Source of the DNA: Callaeas wilsoni
Taxonomy: Eukaryota; Chordata; Aves; Passeriformes; Callaeidae
Assembly: GCA_013398955.1 (NCBI GenBank)
Contig: VWPU01014917.1
Coordinates: 62,001-126,000, forward strand
DNA length: 64,000 nucleotides
Reading direction: 5' to 3'
The notes under the pieces were generated by a model that did no database searches, was not told the DNA's origin, and saw only the letters and a list, made by a program, of their open reading frames with translations. Below are positions 1 through 12,684 of this stretch, piece by piece (the stretch's first letter is position 1; the number at the start of each line of letters is the position of its first letter). Both the position numbers and the translations under genes were made by a program.

Positions 1-2628
1 TCAAGAAATAGTTGCTCTCTGTTGTTCATTTTCATTATGGCATTCAAATAGTGTGTACTGTTCTTTCCTTGCCTTCAGCTATTCTATGCCTCTTTCATTT
101 ATATTCTTTTCATCTTTTTCATGTGCAGATGCTTTTATTTCTGTAGAAATTAGGATGATTTAATTTGGAAATTGTGTGCTTCTCAATTTATTTCTTTCAT
201 GAAAGAAATACTTCAGAGACTGAGGAGCTTTAAATAAATAGGTGGCAGAGCACCCTGAGGTAATATATGTTGTTTTCTCTAAGACTGTCAAGTGAGATAC
301 ACCAAATCGACCCAGTTTCAAGAATAAAGTGTTTACTATCATGAAAAATATTGTGAAAGTACCTCTGGAAGCCTTTAGATGAAATTCTCATCTTGAGCTC
401 AGAACATGCCATGGTCAGATGCGGCCATGAGTGGTGGAAGAAGCACCACTCATTTTCATTATGGTTTTGTACTTGTATGAACTTGATGAAACTGAAATCA
501 TGGTATCGCTGTATGGAAAAGGGGAAGAGAGCGATAGCAATATTTAATTAGGAATATTATGTAATGTGGAAAATTTGCTTTATTTCACAACTTTTCATGT
601 CTCCAAGTGTTTTTAAGTATGAGCTGTACTTTTCTGGGTGTGGGGATTTTGTTTGGAGGGGAGAGTTTGGTTTTGGTGTTATTTTTTGGTTGCCTGGTTG
701 ATGGTTTTCCTGTGTTTTTTATGTGCAGCATCCATATTTTAATAATGATAATGGCTTTTTAAGGCTTTCTTTTCCTGCTTATGACTCAACAAGGCACATA
801 AAAATTTAGGCTACAAAGAGGTAAAGTTACAACCTCTTTATTTAGAACCCCAGCAGTTACTGTGGCTGAGCAGCATGCTATTGTAAGATGTAGGATGTCA
901 TAAGCTATGTCAATTCATATTTAGCAGTTTGAGATAAGTCCGGTATGTGTGAAGTTATATATCAAATTTCTTTTAACCTTTCAGACATTAAATATTTAGC
1001 TCTGGTCTTTCTATTAAAACATGAGGAGGAGTATGTTGGTAAACTCTTTGCTTAAAAAAAGCCCTGCAGGTTTCTGCAGGTTTATTTCTCCCTGTGGCTG
1101 TCCCCAAAGTTTACACATCAGCTTTAAGGGCCAGTTATAACTTCAGAAAGTTTAAAACTGGCATATCAAGTTAACTTGTTTCTGTACTGGGGAGTGAAAT
1201 ATAAATGTTGGATGTCTTCCTTACTTCTTCCCTTAATCCTAAATTCAGGTTCAATGGACACTTAAAAGCCTATTCAGAATCAAATGCCTCTGGAGACATT
1301 TGCTTTCTTCTTGACTTTCTTTGAAACAGAGACAACTGAGGGTGTGGAAAGCTTCTCCTCAGGTTGGGCACGGGAGGGGCTCATCTCACCTGTGCTCAGG
1401 GGCTGGAGTTTTCCTCAGCCCTTTCAGCAGTAGAGCTTATTCTGCAATGTGTGGGGGCTGCATGAGCTGTTCTGGGTGGGGAGGATGGTGATGATGCCAG
1501 CAAGACAGCTGCCAGCTGTGACTGCCGTTCTGCTTCTTGCTGCTCAGAGCATGCGTGAGTGGTTCCTTGTATCAGAAATACATCAGGAGGCTTCCTTACT
1601 TTTTTTTCCCCTCCATGCTGTTACGCTGAAATGCTTGGTGTTGCACTTAGGAAAAACTTGCTGTAGAAAACGTGGGTCTGTTTGCATGAAAGCTCTAGCA
1701 CAATTAGTAACTAACCAGAAGAGCTTTATCAAAACCCTCACAAAGGAGTTCTGACATGTTATTCTCTTCAACAACAGTATATTACAAATTACTAATTTTT
1801 TATTAATACCAGTATGTTAAAATTCACGGTATGTTAAAAATACTTGAGAACCAGAAAGAGTGGGTGAGCAAATAAAATCCGCCCCTATATATTTGCTGGA
1901 ATAGCCAGGTACTATTGCAGTATTCTCCGGGGTGGTGTCACCTAGGAAAAGGGAGCTACAAGGATATTCTGAACAGCTCTGTAAAGCCCTGGGTGTGAGC
2001 CCATGCTGTGCTTTTGACACAAGGTGAATACAAGTGATGAATAACAAGCACCTATAGCTACCTTAGACAACACGCTCTGAGGCACTCTGGTAGCAGTGCC
2101 TGGGTCTCCTGGATTTTCACCCTGAGGTTAGTGGTCTGCACATTGCTGTCACCATGGTCTTCTGTTTTATATTGTGTACTGCAGGTGTTGTGTGTGGTCT
2201 TCTCTTCTGTACAGTGCCTGTTTCAGGCTGACATTCAGTCATTTGCAGATCTTTACTAGGACTTTGGGAGGAGTTTTTCTAACCCAACAGCTGTGAGATT
2301 GACTCTTTTTGTTTTAAAGCCACTAAAATGCATATAATTTGGTACGAACTAGCAGGACCTAAAGGACCATCTGTGAGTTAGCAGTACCTCTTTGACTAGC
2401 TGCCTTGGGATGCTGGGCACTGTTTCCAGCTGGCCCCTGGGGATGCTTGTTGGGAAGGCAGGAAGTGGGAGCAATTCAAACATAGAAATGCGCAAACAGT
2501 TTCTAAATTTCTCAGTAGGAAAAGACAAAACAAAAACCTTTACAGAAAAACAGCAGGTGCTATGCAGAAAAAGCATTTTCGTGATTATATCTGTTTCATG
2601 AAGACTGAGAAACCTTAGTCTTACTCTT

Positions 2629-2666
2629 AAAAAAAAACAAACAAACAACAAAAACCCACAAAAAAA
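2629..2666 (+). repeat. A/C-rich low-complexity tract
   Basis: Nine A residues are followed by CAAACAAACAACAAAAACCC and more A residues. It contains an (AAAC)n-like core. Confidence 0.9.
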
Positions 2667-2964
2667 TGATCACCCAGGCCTCAAGAGAACCCTCCAATGC
2701 AAAAAAACCTCCAAATGCAACAAGAAAACAGCATGGATTTAGTTCTTCCCTCATTTCTTTAAGGCAGGAAAGCAGTAAGACCTTTGCAAGCCTTTTTGCA
2801 GCTGCCAGGTTGCTTCAAGTCATCAGGCAGAGTTATTCTTTCTCATATTGCTTAAATTGCTTTTAATTATGTAGGAAAAACCTGTTTCTAGGTGAAGGTT
2901 TACCGCTGTACCACTGCCAGGGGTGCTGTTGTTGTCAGCCTCCCAGTGATGCCAGGCACACTGC

Positions 2965-2986
2965 TCGGCCACTGCATCGGCCACTG
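2965..2986 (+). repeat. Short direct repeat, period 12
   Basis: TCGGCCACTG occurs twice, separated by CA. Confidence 0.85.
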
Positions 2987-3400
2987 GGCCTCCTCTGTCA
3001 TGGCAAGCAGAGCCAGCCTAGAGGGCACATCGGAGCATCTCAGCTGTGATCCTGCCCTGAATTGCTCTTGCTCCATTGACCATAAAGGGAACAGATTCGG
3101 GAGAGGAATTGCCTGGTTAAGAGGTATGCGTACAGTCCATGGTCCATTTCTGGTTTCTGTCTTCAGAGTCCTGATAGTCATTCTCAAATGACAGCAGCTT
3201 TTTATTTAAGTTTGGTTCCTTGCCAAGCTCTGAATATAGTTGCACTGATTTATTTTGCCTAGTTCTTGTCAGGATCTAATACATAATTTGTGTATGTAAA
3301 TTTACTTGCTGGAATAACTCCTCTGAAAGTTTGCTGGAAAGAAGTTTGTTAAGAGCGAGTAAGATTCAGAGATTCAGGCTGTGAGTTACTTGCAGTGGTG

Positions 3401-3850
3401 CTAAGGCCCATCATATGAAATCAAATGGAGATGGAGCCTGCTCTGCATATGTACAGAAAGCTCTGCTAAGACTGAGACAGAAATTATCAGCATTGGAGCA
3501 CAAGACTTAGTGGACAAACCCTTGCACCAAAAGGTGGTTTGGTGTGAGAGTTGGTCCATTCTACCCTTATGAAAAACCAGTCTTGCACTCAAATGAGATG
3601 GTGCTTTTTGATAACTTGTACCAGCCAGTTTCCTGGGGATCAGATGTGCAGGTACATGCCTTCCCAGGAGAGGAAGAAAGTTAAAGAGTTTTGCTCTGGT
3701 CTTTCTGACATGACCGCCCTCAGAGGAAGCAAGGAGCTTCCCGTGATGCAGAACCTGCCATGTTATGTGCCAAGCTGTGAACGCTGAAGAGGGGGATTTC
3801 TTTTCATTTTGCATCTCTCCCATTACTGCCAAAGAGTTACTTTCTGGCAT
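3401..3850 (-). other. Longest ORF in the window (149 codons), probably not a gene
   Basis: This minus-strand ORF starts with MPESNSLAVMGEMQNEKK and ends with HLHLISYDGP and a stop. The ATG has a purine at -3 and lies directly downstream, on that strand, of the CpG-rich patch at 3865-4013. I see no signal peptide, membrane segment, coiled coil or known motif. One ORF of this length is expected by chance in 64 kb read on both strands. It is listed because of its position next to the CpG patch; otherwise it resembles the surrounding noise. Confidence 0.1.
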
Positions 3851-3864
3851 TGCCTGCTCCTCTT

Positions 3865-4013
3865 CCGAGCCTGACGCCCTGCAGCTGGCAGCTCCTGGAG
3901 GCCCTGCCGCCTCCCTGTGCCCCTGCTGACGGATGGGTCGGTGTCAGGCGCTCAGGCAGCCCCGGCGCCACGCACACGGGCTGCTGCCTGTCCCCCTGCC
4001 TTTGAGGGTCGGC
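3865..4013. other. CpG-rich, GC-rich patch (mini CpG island)
   Basis: About 11 CpG dinucleotides occur in roughly 150 bases, in DNA that otherwise shows a CpG only every few hundred bases. The patch is also GC-rich (for example GCAGCCCCGGCGCCACGCAC). It could be a small unmethylated regulatory element or the remnant of a GC-rich repeat. No core promoter elements stand out. Confidence 0.45.
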
Positions 4014-5319
4014 TCAGCTGTACTTTGGCATTCAGCACCCAGCTGGAAAGATCTTTTCTGCGTTTCCTAAGAATAATAAGGAAAAGGAGGAGAGAGTCAC
4101 TTTGTGGGCTGTAGCTGTACCTGCCTTCTGCCCACTGAGAAAACAAAGGATCTATTTTCAGGGCAGCTGAATGCCCTGGGCATCTAAATAAGCGACCTTA
4201 TCAAAGGTGGCTGTGGCACATGTCAGCATCCACCCCTTTTACCCTGTCTTGTTGGTAGATAGTGAAATTGTTCCTTACACCTGTCAATTCTGCCTTCTTG
4301 CTATGACAGCCAGCATTACAGCAACTCATCTGTGTCCTGCTGACCTCTTCATATCTGTCTGTACAGCTGCTGTTTACGTGCTTGCATATGCATGACAACA
4401 TTGCTTTTAATTTTCCTTTTCTTCCTACCTCATTGATAGCACGTGAAATGTATTACAACCTTAGTACTTCTTATCAGGGTTAGCTTGTTTTCTTCAGGAA
4501 GAAAAACAGTAGCACAGCTTGGACGAAGAAGCCAAATTCCTATCTGCCCACCCTTTCTTTTCATGAATACTTTGGGGTTAAGTAACATCAGAATTATGCA
4601 GGGAGCCTCTTATATTTACTTTCATCAACCTCTCATTTCAGAATAAAAGTAGCTGTTGTGGTTGGAGCATTTGCTTGCAGATGTGTGTTTGTCATTTTGA
4701 GCACCATATCTGATTTGGAAGTTGAGTGTTTTAGTGTTACAAGGAAGTTTCTTGGCTGATGTGAATTGATGTGTATCCCTGCCTTCAGCATTCACCCCTG
4801 CCTTTGTCTGTCCAAAGCAGTGGCCTGAGCAGCCGTGGCCATCTCTTTCTGTTGGTCTAGTGCTTTTTCAGTAATCCCATGGTCCTCATGGGGCAGTGAG
4901 AAGTGTGTGTGTAACAGAACTTGGCATCTTCCCCTGAACCTGAGGCTCCCGGAGTGCTGCCTCATGCCTGACAAAGAAAGCAGCTTGCTTGTGGCTTTCA
5001 GGGGTTTTAATCAGACTGAACAAAACACACACTGAGGAACAAGGTGATGTTCATGTTCTGTGGATTTCTCACATGTGCCCCAAGTGACTGGATTAGTTTT
5101 TCCCTTATGAGGTCATTAGGATTATGTTTCTCAGGCTCACTTCTTTGACAGTCTTGGTCAAACATAAGGAGATTAAATTTCTTGGAAAAATGTGTTTTCC
5201 TGAGAATGGGTATTTCTTTTCCATTTTGATTTGTAAGATTTTCATTAAAGACCTGTTAGTGAATAGCCCAGTTTTCTCAATCTTATGTTTATTGTTCCAT
5301 GTTCTCTTGATTTTTGTAG

Positions 5320-5353
5320 CTGCCTGGTACTTTGGCTGCTCTGAACTGCATGG
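5320..5353 (+). other. Candidate 34-nt exon (possible pair with 5663-5699)
   Basis: The acceptor GTTCTCTTGATTTTTGTAG and the donor TGG then GTAAGAAG flank 34 nt that read AWYFGCSELH in the phase-1 frame. A second candidate at 5663-5699 (acceptor AGTCTGTTTTCAG, donor GAG then GTAAAAG, reading LDLWEHSLLASE) is phase-compatible across a 309-base intron. Both are short and unconserved as far as I can tell. Confidence 0.1.
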
Positions 5354-6147
5354 GTAAGAAGGCCATATTGTGCTGCTTATATTCACAGAAAATAAATGAA
5401 CACCTCTGGACAGCTGCAAAACAAATGCTGGTTAGAGACAACTTGGTTCTCTGCTTTCAGCTCTGGAAAATTCCAGCCTGGAATTCTTTTCTTTTTTTTT
5501 TTTAGGTCCCACTTTTCTTTAAGTGTACTTTCTCTCTGATCATCTCCTGAAACCTGAATACTGTTCATTTTTGCAGCTGAATCACATGTGCAGAAGGAAA
5601 AATTTTAGTATCTCTTGCCTGGGGACAACTGTGCAGGTAGAAAATAGATAGTCTGTTTTCAGGCTGGATCTATGGGAGCATTCCTTGCTAGCAAGTGAGG
5701 TAAAAGCATAAAAAATTACTCTGTTTTCTAAAAGGAAACCACTTTGTAATCCCTAGGAACCAAGTAGAAAGAATAATACTTTACCCACCCTTTGCAGCAT
5801 GGGTTTGCATATTTGGAAAACTAAGCAGGTAATAATGTAGTGGTAAATAACTCCAGCATCCTCAGGAAGCAGTTATCTGTAGGAAAGTTGTGAATACATG
5901 GTCTTGCTGTTGTGCTTTGATGAAATAAAATAGGCTTGCAAGCACATACAGTGTACAGGTATAGTGCGAGTAAATGCAGAACTGACTTACATTACTCTGA
6001 ATGATTGAAAGAAACTATGAAGGTGGTTGCTTTATTTTGTACAGGATTATTTTACAGAATTAATGAGGTTATTCCCAATAGATAACTTCCGATTGATTTT
6101 CCTTCCTAAAAAGAGTGGGCAAGCATGAAGTGATTCACAAGTGAGGT

Positions 6148-6402
6148 GTGTAAGAAAATGGCCTTTCCTGGATCAGATCAAAGGTTTATCTAGGCCAGTT
6201 CCCCAATCCTTCTGCTTCTCTTTGCAGCAGCTAGTTTGAGTTGCCAAAGTAAAGAATATAAAGAAGAGTGACAGTATTTCACCAGAGTGTTCTCCATCCT
6301 ATGGCAGTTTTGTGCTTCAGGAACTCAAGGTGCTGTCTTCAAGGTGGTGTCTTCACGGATTGTCATCTTCTATAGATTTTTCTTCTAGGAACGTGCCCAG
6401 CT
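6148..6402 (-). mobile_element. Ancient CR1/L3-like LINE 3' region relic
   Basis: The plus strand reads TAAGAAAATGGCCTTTCCTG then GATCAGATCAAAGGTTTATC then TAGGCCAGTT. This matches the reverse complement of the 3' end of old sauropsid CR1 elements ('...ctgggctagatggaccTTTGGTCTGAcccagTATGGCCattCTTATG'). Similarity appears to continue through the TAAAGAAGAGTGACAGTATTTC stretch to about 6400 (TTCTATAGATTTTTCTTCT, compared with the family's 'catgaatttatctagttctttt'). The copy is on the minus strand, is heavily diverged and has no coding part. The exact subfamily cannot be named by eye. Confidence 0.6.
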
Positions 6403-7060
6403 ACATTGGGACACTCTTCAAACTTTCCGTGTATAGAAAATGTCACAAGCATGAGTTCAAACAGTTCAACAGCATCTGGGTGAGGGAGAGGCTCTGGACT
6501 TGAAACTTTAATTTTATTCCCTATAGCTGTATAGCAAAAGGAGTTCCCTGTTCACCTTCAGCCTTTTGCTGAAAGATCAGTAGCCATCTCTCTCAGTTAC
6601 TCTCCCACGCTCTCACCAGATCACCTCTTTAAGGAGTGGAAATCCCCATGAAGGGTGGGAAATGCCTATAAAGTATTTAGGAATGGCCTAGGTGTTCAGT
6701 GCAATGGCCTCCAGTGCAAACTGGACTGTCTTTGCTGTGTTATGCTTCCTTAAAATATTTAAACAGTTATCTGCTGTGACAAGATTGATTGTTGGCAAAA
6801 CTGGAAGAGCTGGAGCATTATGTACAATGCTTGAGACTCAGGGTCTCACTTGTAATTGCTATTGAAAATGTGGGTATACAGTTTCATTAAACAGTATTTT
6901 AATGATGCTTTCTTCTTTGTGTTCCTTTTAAAATAATTCCAAGGATTATTTTGCTCCGGAGCAGCTACAAAGCAGTGTTGCTACAAAACTGTATCATCTG
7001 AGCAGCTTCTGAGTAATAAAATCCAATTCAAGGCCATCACTATATGGAGGATTTGTAGGA

Positions 7061-7132
7061 TTTTAAAACCACCAAAATACTCACAAAACCTCCAACCAAA
7101 CAACTCAAACCCAAAAAAACTCACACCAAATA
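7061..7132 (+). repeat. G-free A/C-rich stretch
   Basis: About 72 consecutive bases contain no G on the plus strand (for example CCAACCAAACAACTCAAACC). Similar but shorter A/C tracts occur at 2629, 25018, 54903 and 63258, a texture I associate with bird genomes. Confidence 0.8.
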
Positions 7133-8430
7133 TGTAACGTTGCTCTGCACTGAATTTCATGTGTCTCTTCTATTACCCAATAAGTATTGAGTGTTCCTTT
7201 GTCATTTCTTCACTGCTGAAGAAATATGTTCATTCCTTTGTTCATTCTACTCATATGTTTCTCCCTTTCCATATGACATTTTTGTTCACATTCTTATGGT
7301 TGTGGTGATAGCACAGGGCCAGTTCATCAGATCAGTTAACTAGACCCTGAATTAAAATTTTGTAAATATAAATTGGATTTAATTTTAGCTCTGGACTTTC
7401 TGAGGACTTAATAAAGATCTGAGTTTGCCCTAATACATCTCTTCTGATGTGAAAATGAAGGTGTACCCTGATGCATATTCAGGCGTATTGAAGGAGCCAG
7501 AAATAACCCTTGTGTTCATTGTTGCAGGATGGGCTTGTTTTAACTTGAATACGATTAATCACCACACATCTGTTTTTCATTCTAATCAAAATGTAACTAA
7601 TACATCTTTTTGCTTGCTCATCACTGATTTTTCATGAATCCATAGCAGACTCAAGAAAAAGATTTGCTATGTTTGGCTGAAATTTGAGATAATTTCAGTA
7701 AAATTACTTTAATATCACCAGTAAATTTTAATTAATGTTATTTAGTAAGAATAATTTGACAGAAAACAGGTCTTTGCTTTATGAGCTCTTTACCTTATCA
7801 GAAATAACACCACTCCTCTGTCACTGCAGTTTCCCCTCCACTTGTTGAACTGACAAAGATACAGTGCATGTAGGGGTGTTTTTCTCTGCTCCTTCATGAT
7901 GGTACTTTCATAAGGCTTGAATGCAAGAATTTTCTGTAGACATTTGCTGAGGAGGTTTTCCTGTTTGGAGAGGTCCTGGAAAGATCCAGCAGTTCAGTGA
8001 GCCTGTTGATGACCTTTAATAATTAGGGTTTAAGAAAGGTCAGTGTGGTATCCCAACCACTAATGTCATGCCTTGTGCGCACATGGGAAGCAAAACAAAA
8101 AACAGTAATAGCTTTCTACCTCCTGGTCAGTTTGGTGATTTGGGGGAACTGGAGGACCCTGTGTGTGTTGAGGATTAGCTAAATTAAGGTTATGGTTTCC
8201 AAGAGGGACTTGCTGAGTGCTGCCTCCTGCCCTTGCACCACATTTTACCATCCTCTCTGTCCCATGGGTGCCTCTGCTGGACTGTGCTCCTTGCTGGATC
8301 ACCAGAATTTACTGGGATTACTGGGAGTAATCACAGTCTGTGTCCTGGCACAGGAGAGGGTTGGACTCCAAGCTAAAAGATGTTTTATACATTCCTCAAT
8401 TTTGACCAAAAGAGATGAGCATCCTGCCTT

Positions 8431-8452
8431 AAAAAAAAAAAAAAAAAAAAAA
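8431..8452 (+). repeat. 22-base poly-A tract
   Basis: Twenty-two A residues are followed by TAAAAAAT. CR1 elements do not make poly-A tails, so in a bird this could be the tail of a rare retrocopy. However, the preceding 400 bases contain no recognisable gene and no AATAAA just upstream. A simple A-run microsatellite is the default reading. Confidence 0.9.
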
Positions 8453-9058
8453 TAAAAAATTGAATGTTTTTAGGTAAGTGCTAAATTTCAGAGGATTAAG
8501 AACAAACAATCTGCGTCACCTGTGCAAACTGGGAATGCATCATCCAAACCAGTAGAAATGTTCTGTTGAGGAAACTTGTTCCTTGTCCTGCTTTATATCT
8601 AACATGTTTTAAATCTCCTGGTCTCCTTGTTGTCCTGTTATTTTCACTCTCTGAACAGATTTTTCCCATTTTGAGCTAGAAACAGTTGCATTAATTTCTG
8701 CTGAAGCTCTGAGAGCTTAGCTTATCTTGAAATCAGTCCCTTTATTTTTCAAATACTTATATTTTGAAGATTTGGTTTTTTTTCCCCCCTCTCTGCTTCG
8801 CAGTGTCTTAGAGCTGTGCACTTCAGTCACTGTACTTATTCACCAGCAGGCAATGTGCTGATGACTTCAGTTTTAATTCTTGATTGCTCAGTGATTGTGA
8901 GTTCCCTTTTGGTATGGGTTGAAAATCCTAAAGCTGCACAGTCTGTTTGCATGTGTAAATCTGACCCACAGTGGCAAAGTATGAGGGTACTGAGGCAAAG
9001 TTACTGGTGAGCAGGGAGGGCAGCTGATATACCCTGTGTACAAAGGAGATCGGCTTAC

Positions 9059-9137
9059 CCTGGAAACTCACAAAAAGTCTCTGCAAATCTGCTACGTATA
9101 TCAGAAATGTAAAGTGACTCATGAGGTGTAAGCATTG
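9059..9137 (-). other. Candidate 79-nt minus-strand exon
   Basis: On the minus strand TTTTTTTCCTTGTGGAAAG serves as acceptor and CAGG then GTAAGCC as donor. The frame is open in phase 0 to phase 1 with QCLHLMSHFTFLIYVADLQ in it, inside an 86-codon ORF that runs past both sites. The composition is that of AT-rich chance sequence. It is a weak candidate. Confidence 0.1.
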
Positions 9138-12100
9138 CTTTCCACAAGGAAAAAAATAATCCTCTCCAGCTTTAGTTTTTATGCACAAGGATGTTTATGG
9201 ATGTTAATTTGAAAATTTGTGCATGCTTTCAAAACTGTGTGTTATAAAGAATGTGCTCTGGGAAATCAGCGCTGTTTTGCACTGTTCTGTATTAAAGTTG
9301 GTTTACTACATCACATCTAGTAAAAATCACTTTAGACAAGTATTTATTTTCTGCTAGTCTCTATGAAAGGATTTAAGACTGGCAAGGGCATTCTCCGAGA
9401 GTAGTCCTCTGATACCCCACATTGCATAATCTCCTCTATAAAGTTCCTATTTAATATACACGAACATTGCAACAACCACTACTTTTGCTTTCAGTTGCAT
9501 CTACTAATTTCTAAATTCAACCTGTAGATCTGGGATAAAATTGAATTTCTGCTAGGCTTGCAGCCCAAGATTTAATTACTGCTGATCTGACTTGGCATCC
9601 AAAGTTTGGGAACAGCTGAGTGTGCTGAATCAGATCTTCAGCCTGTGCAAACTAATTCTTTTGTAAGTCAGCTGAGAAACTGGTACAGCCTGTATGTCAC
9701 TTCTGTCATGTATAGATGTGAAATACTTATGCTGACCTTGGTTGTTACTCTGTAGATTTTGGGTTCAAAGCAGCAAGGAGCTTCCAAGGTGGAATCTGAG
9801 AGTGGAATAAAATTAAGGTAAACACAGTTGGGGTAGAGATCAACAGTCAAAGATTAATTAAGGTCTTGTGCTCAAATTTCAGATTGAACATTTCTGTTCA
9901 GCAGCAGTTCTCCTTCAGGGATTCTGCAGAATTAGTTTTATGCTGAGTATATTTTCATTGCATTGATTTTAATCAACAGAGTGTTGTATGTGGCACATGT
10001 TCATTGAATATTGACAACTTAGAAGCACTGGACAAATGTCTAGAGTGGTGAGAAGGAAGAGACTATGAGTTTGTCTATGAGTCTTGAATTTCTGAATCCA
10101 AGCAATTTACCTTGAGCAAATTATGATACAGATTGGTGCTGGATGTTGCTGTGTTGCATTCCCTGCAGATTTCCAAAGGAGCAGCTGTGAAGGCAGTTAA
10201 ATTCACTGAAGACTTTCCCTGAGATTACAGTAGGGTATTTGGCACGAAAAAGGAAATCTGAGGATATAGAAATACTGTTGAGGCTACTAAGCTAACTCAA
10301 GGGGGAAAAAACCCAACCAACTCACCCTTCTCTCCCTTCCTGAGGGAATGCCTGCTTCTGAGGATGAGGAATGTCTCACCGGTGTATGTATATGTTACGG
10401 TGGTCTTGGTCACCTTCATATCCAAATGGAACACTTGGATTTCCTCATTGCTTTAGGAAAAAAATAATGGTGTTACTCGGGAAGCCTTCAGTGTTGCTGT
10501 AAACAGATACCTGGGTTGAAATGAAGCTGAGTTAATTCAACAGAGGCTCACTCCTAGAGGACAGGCCAGTTGAGCAGAGGTAAATACTGCTGCAACAGAC
10601 AGACAACTGCTTGGGAAAGAGATTGAAACAGAGTAAGGTAATTAGGGCAGGAGACAAACGTATTGCATGACACAACATACATGACTTGGGCTAGAATCAA
10701 CAGCAACCTTCCTGGAAGACTTTGGCTAACACCAAAAGGAAGGAGTATAAAAGTGGAAACAAAGCATTATCTCTGTTATGATTTCTTTTATATGCTTACA
10801 TGCAAGGTACTTTCCAAATACTTGAAAAGGATAATCTCTGCTTCAAAGCATTCATTTTTTGACTACAGAAATGTAGAAAGGTGTAGGTAAAATGCCTAAT
10901 TGCCCATCCCGAAAATATTTAAAACAGTTAAGGTTAAGAGTTAAACTTTCGAAAGTTAGGAACAGTGGCATTATAGTAGACTTCCAAGCTTTTATGATGG
11001 TATATTTCAGAACTTTTTATCTGTATATCTTTTCTTGGCCATGCATACTTTAGAAGAAGAAAAGGCTGAATGGGGATAATTGCTTGTGGAGTTTAGCTCC
11101 TGCTGTTTCAGACAACTGCGTTTATTAGATGTTGGGTGAGAAGGACCTATGCAGGAAATACCATAGTTCATGGCACACTTCTCACCATCCTGCTGGCAAT
11201 TAAAGGGCAGAGTGAAGTACTGACAGATGTAATCACAGCCTAGAAGCGATGGTGGGCAGTGCATTTCCCAGATGCGATGTGTTCCTTAATTAAGCACGGC
11301 ATAGAAGCCTTAAAGTTGTGTTCAGCTTGCAAAAAGACTCTTGTCAAATTCTGCAGTGTGGCATCCAGAGCTGAGTGCAGGGTTTCTGGGGAGACTTAGG
11401 TGAATCTGTGTCGTGAACTTCTTGGCACAACCTGGGACTGCCTTAATGGATGGCATGGAAAGGTTGAGGTTGTCTGTGGGAACTCATATTTTGCCAGTGG
11501 TTTTCTCAGTTATTTGCAGGCATCAAAATTATGTTGACATTGACAAACTCAGATTTAACATTCGGTGCTGGAGGCAATATGTGTTAGGAACCACAAGTTT
11601 TTCTGTTTTGGTAGCTAGATTTTCTAGCTACTGGTAGAGGAGAAAAGGAACAAAGTAAAGTTTCTCTCTTGCATGACTGAACTATTTTTCCCTTTCTTAT
11701 CTTTCCCTGACTGCCTCTTTGCCTCCCAGGAGGGAGAGAAGAGGGATCAGACAGCAGAACAGATGGCTAAAGTTTGGCTTAAAAAAATAAACAGTGAAGA
11801 GTAGAGTCTTACAATAACAAGCATTAGGTGACATTAACAAGAGGCGAAGCTACCGGACTGACTTGTAGCTAAGGTACTGATGATGTTCTGGGACAGAAGT
11901 GTCACTCAGGGGATGCTAAGGATGACTGATAAAACAGCTGCTTCTTCCATCAACATGTAGGGCTACGGAGAAAATTCTCATAAAATAACAATTAAACTAA
12001 TGTAATTTTAACTTTCTTACATTTCTGTAACTGAAAAGAAGATGGCTGGCACAGTGTACCGTTGAACCCTTCTCCTTCTCTCCATTATTTTTAGGACAGT

Positions 12101-12582
12101 AGTTACCAAAAGCTGTAAATTATCCCACTGAGTATAAAGACTGCAAGAAAAGCTTCAGCATGATCATACACATTTGAGGTTTTTCTGAGCTGACTTCCAA
12201 GACCATATCCAACTGTTTGAATATCTTTCCAAAAGGAGGTTATTGCCAAGGACTTCTTGTAGAGGTAAAACGTGTGTGACTGCCAGTACCTCCAGCAGGC
12301 AATTTATTGCAGGAAATGTGCCACGTCAAAACATAAGTACCTCAGTTGCCAAGCATTGAATTGTGGACTTTCTTTTTCTGTTTGCAGCTCTAGGTGGCCA
12401 TTGTATAGGTTATGTGTTATCTCAGAGGTTCTATTCAGGTTTACCGCCTTTATTTTCTTTTCCTTCTCCATTCCCCATCACTTTCCCCTGTTAGATTCAC
12501 AATCTACAGGAGTATAGAAATCTGTTTCTTCTTCATATTGATACACAAAAAAATGGCAGTCAAAATACTCTACGGTTCAATT

Positions 12583-12600
12583 AAAATAAATAAATAAATA
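12583..12600 (+). repeat. (AAAT)n microsatellite
   Basis: About four and a half AAAT units. Confidence 0.9.
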
Positions 12601-12684
12601 GTCTCCTGTATAGCAAATCAGCCAGGAGTGGAGATACAGTATATTTAAAATATAATTTGCATTTTTCTTCATGCGCTTTTCTAG

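Larger units (their letters stand above)
1..5319. other. Non-genic stretch
   Basis: AT-rich unique sequence. Apart from the CpG patch (3865-4013), its neighbouring ORF and the A/C tract at 2629, I see no exon with paired strong splice sites, RNA gene or recognisable transposon. A segment ending at about 3122 with GTATGC has an open frame but no good acceptor. Confidence 0.5.
5700..12684. other. Non-genic stretch
   Basis: Contains the old CR1-like relic (6148-6402), the G-free stretch at 7061, the 22-A tract at 8431 and one weak minus-strand exon candidate at 9059-9137. The rest looks like unique intronic or intergenic sequence. Confidence 0.5.

Noticed and set aside
1389..1445. Minus-strand exon with donor CAG/GTGAGA and acceptor CACACATTGCAG
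   Set aside because: All three frames contain a stop, so it cannot be an internal coding exon. A noncoding exon cannot be judged from sequence alone.
8352..8372. CR1-like phrase GGGTTGGACTCC
   Set aside because: Only about ten bases match the CR1 3' UTR, and a poly-A run, not the CR1 octamer, follows.
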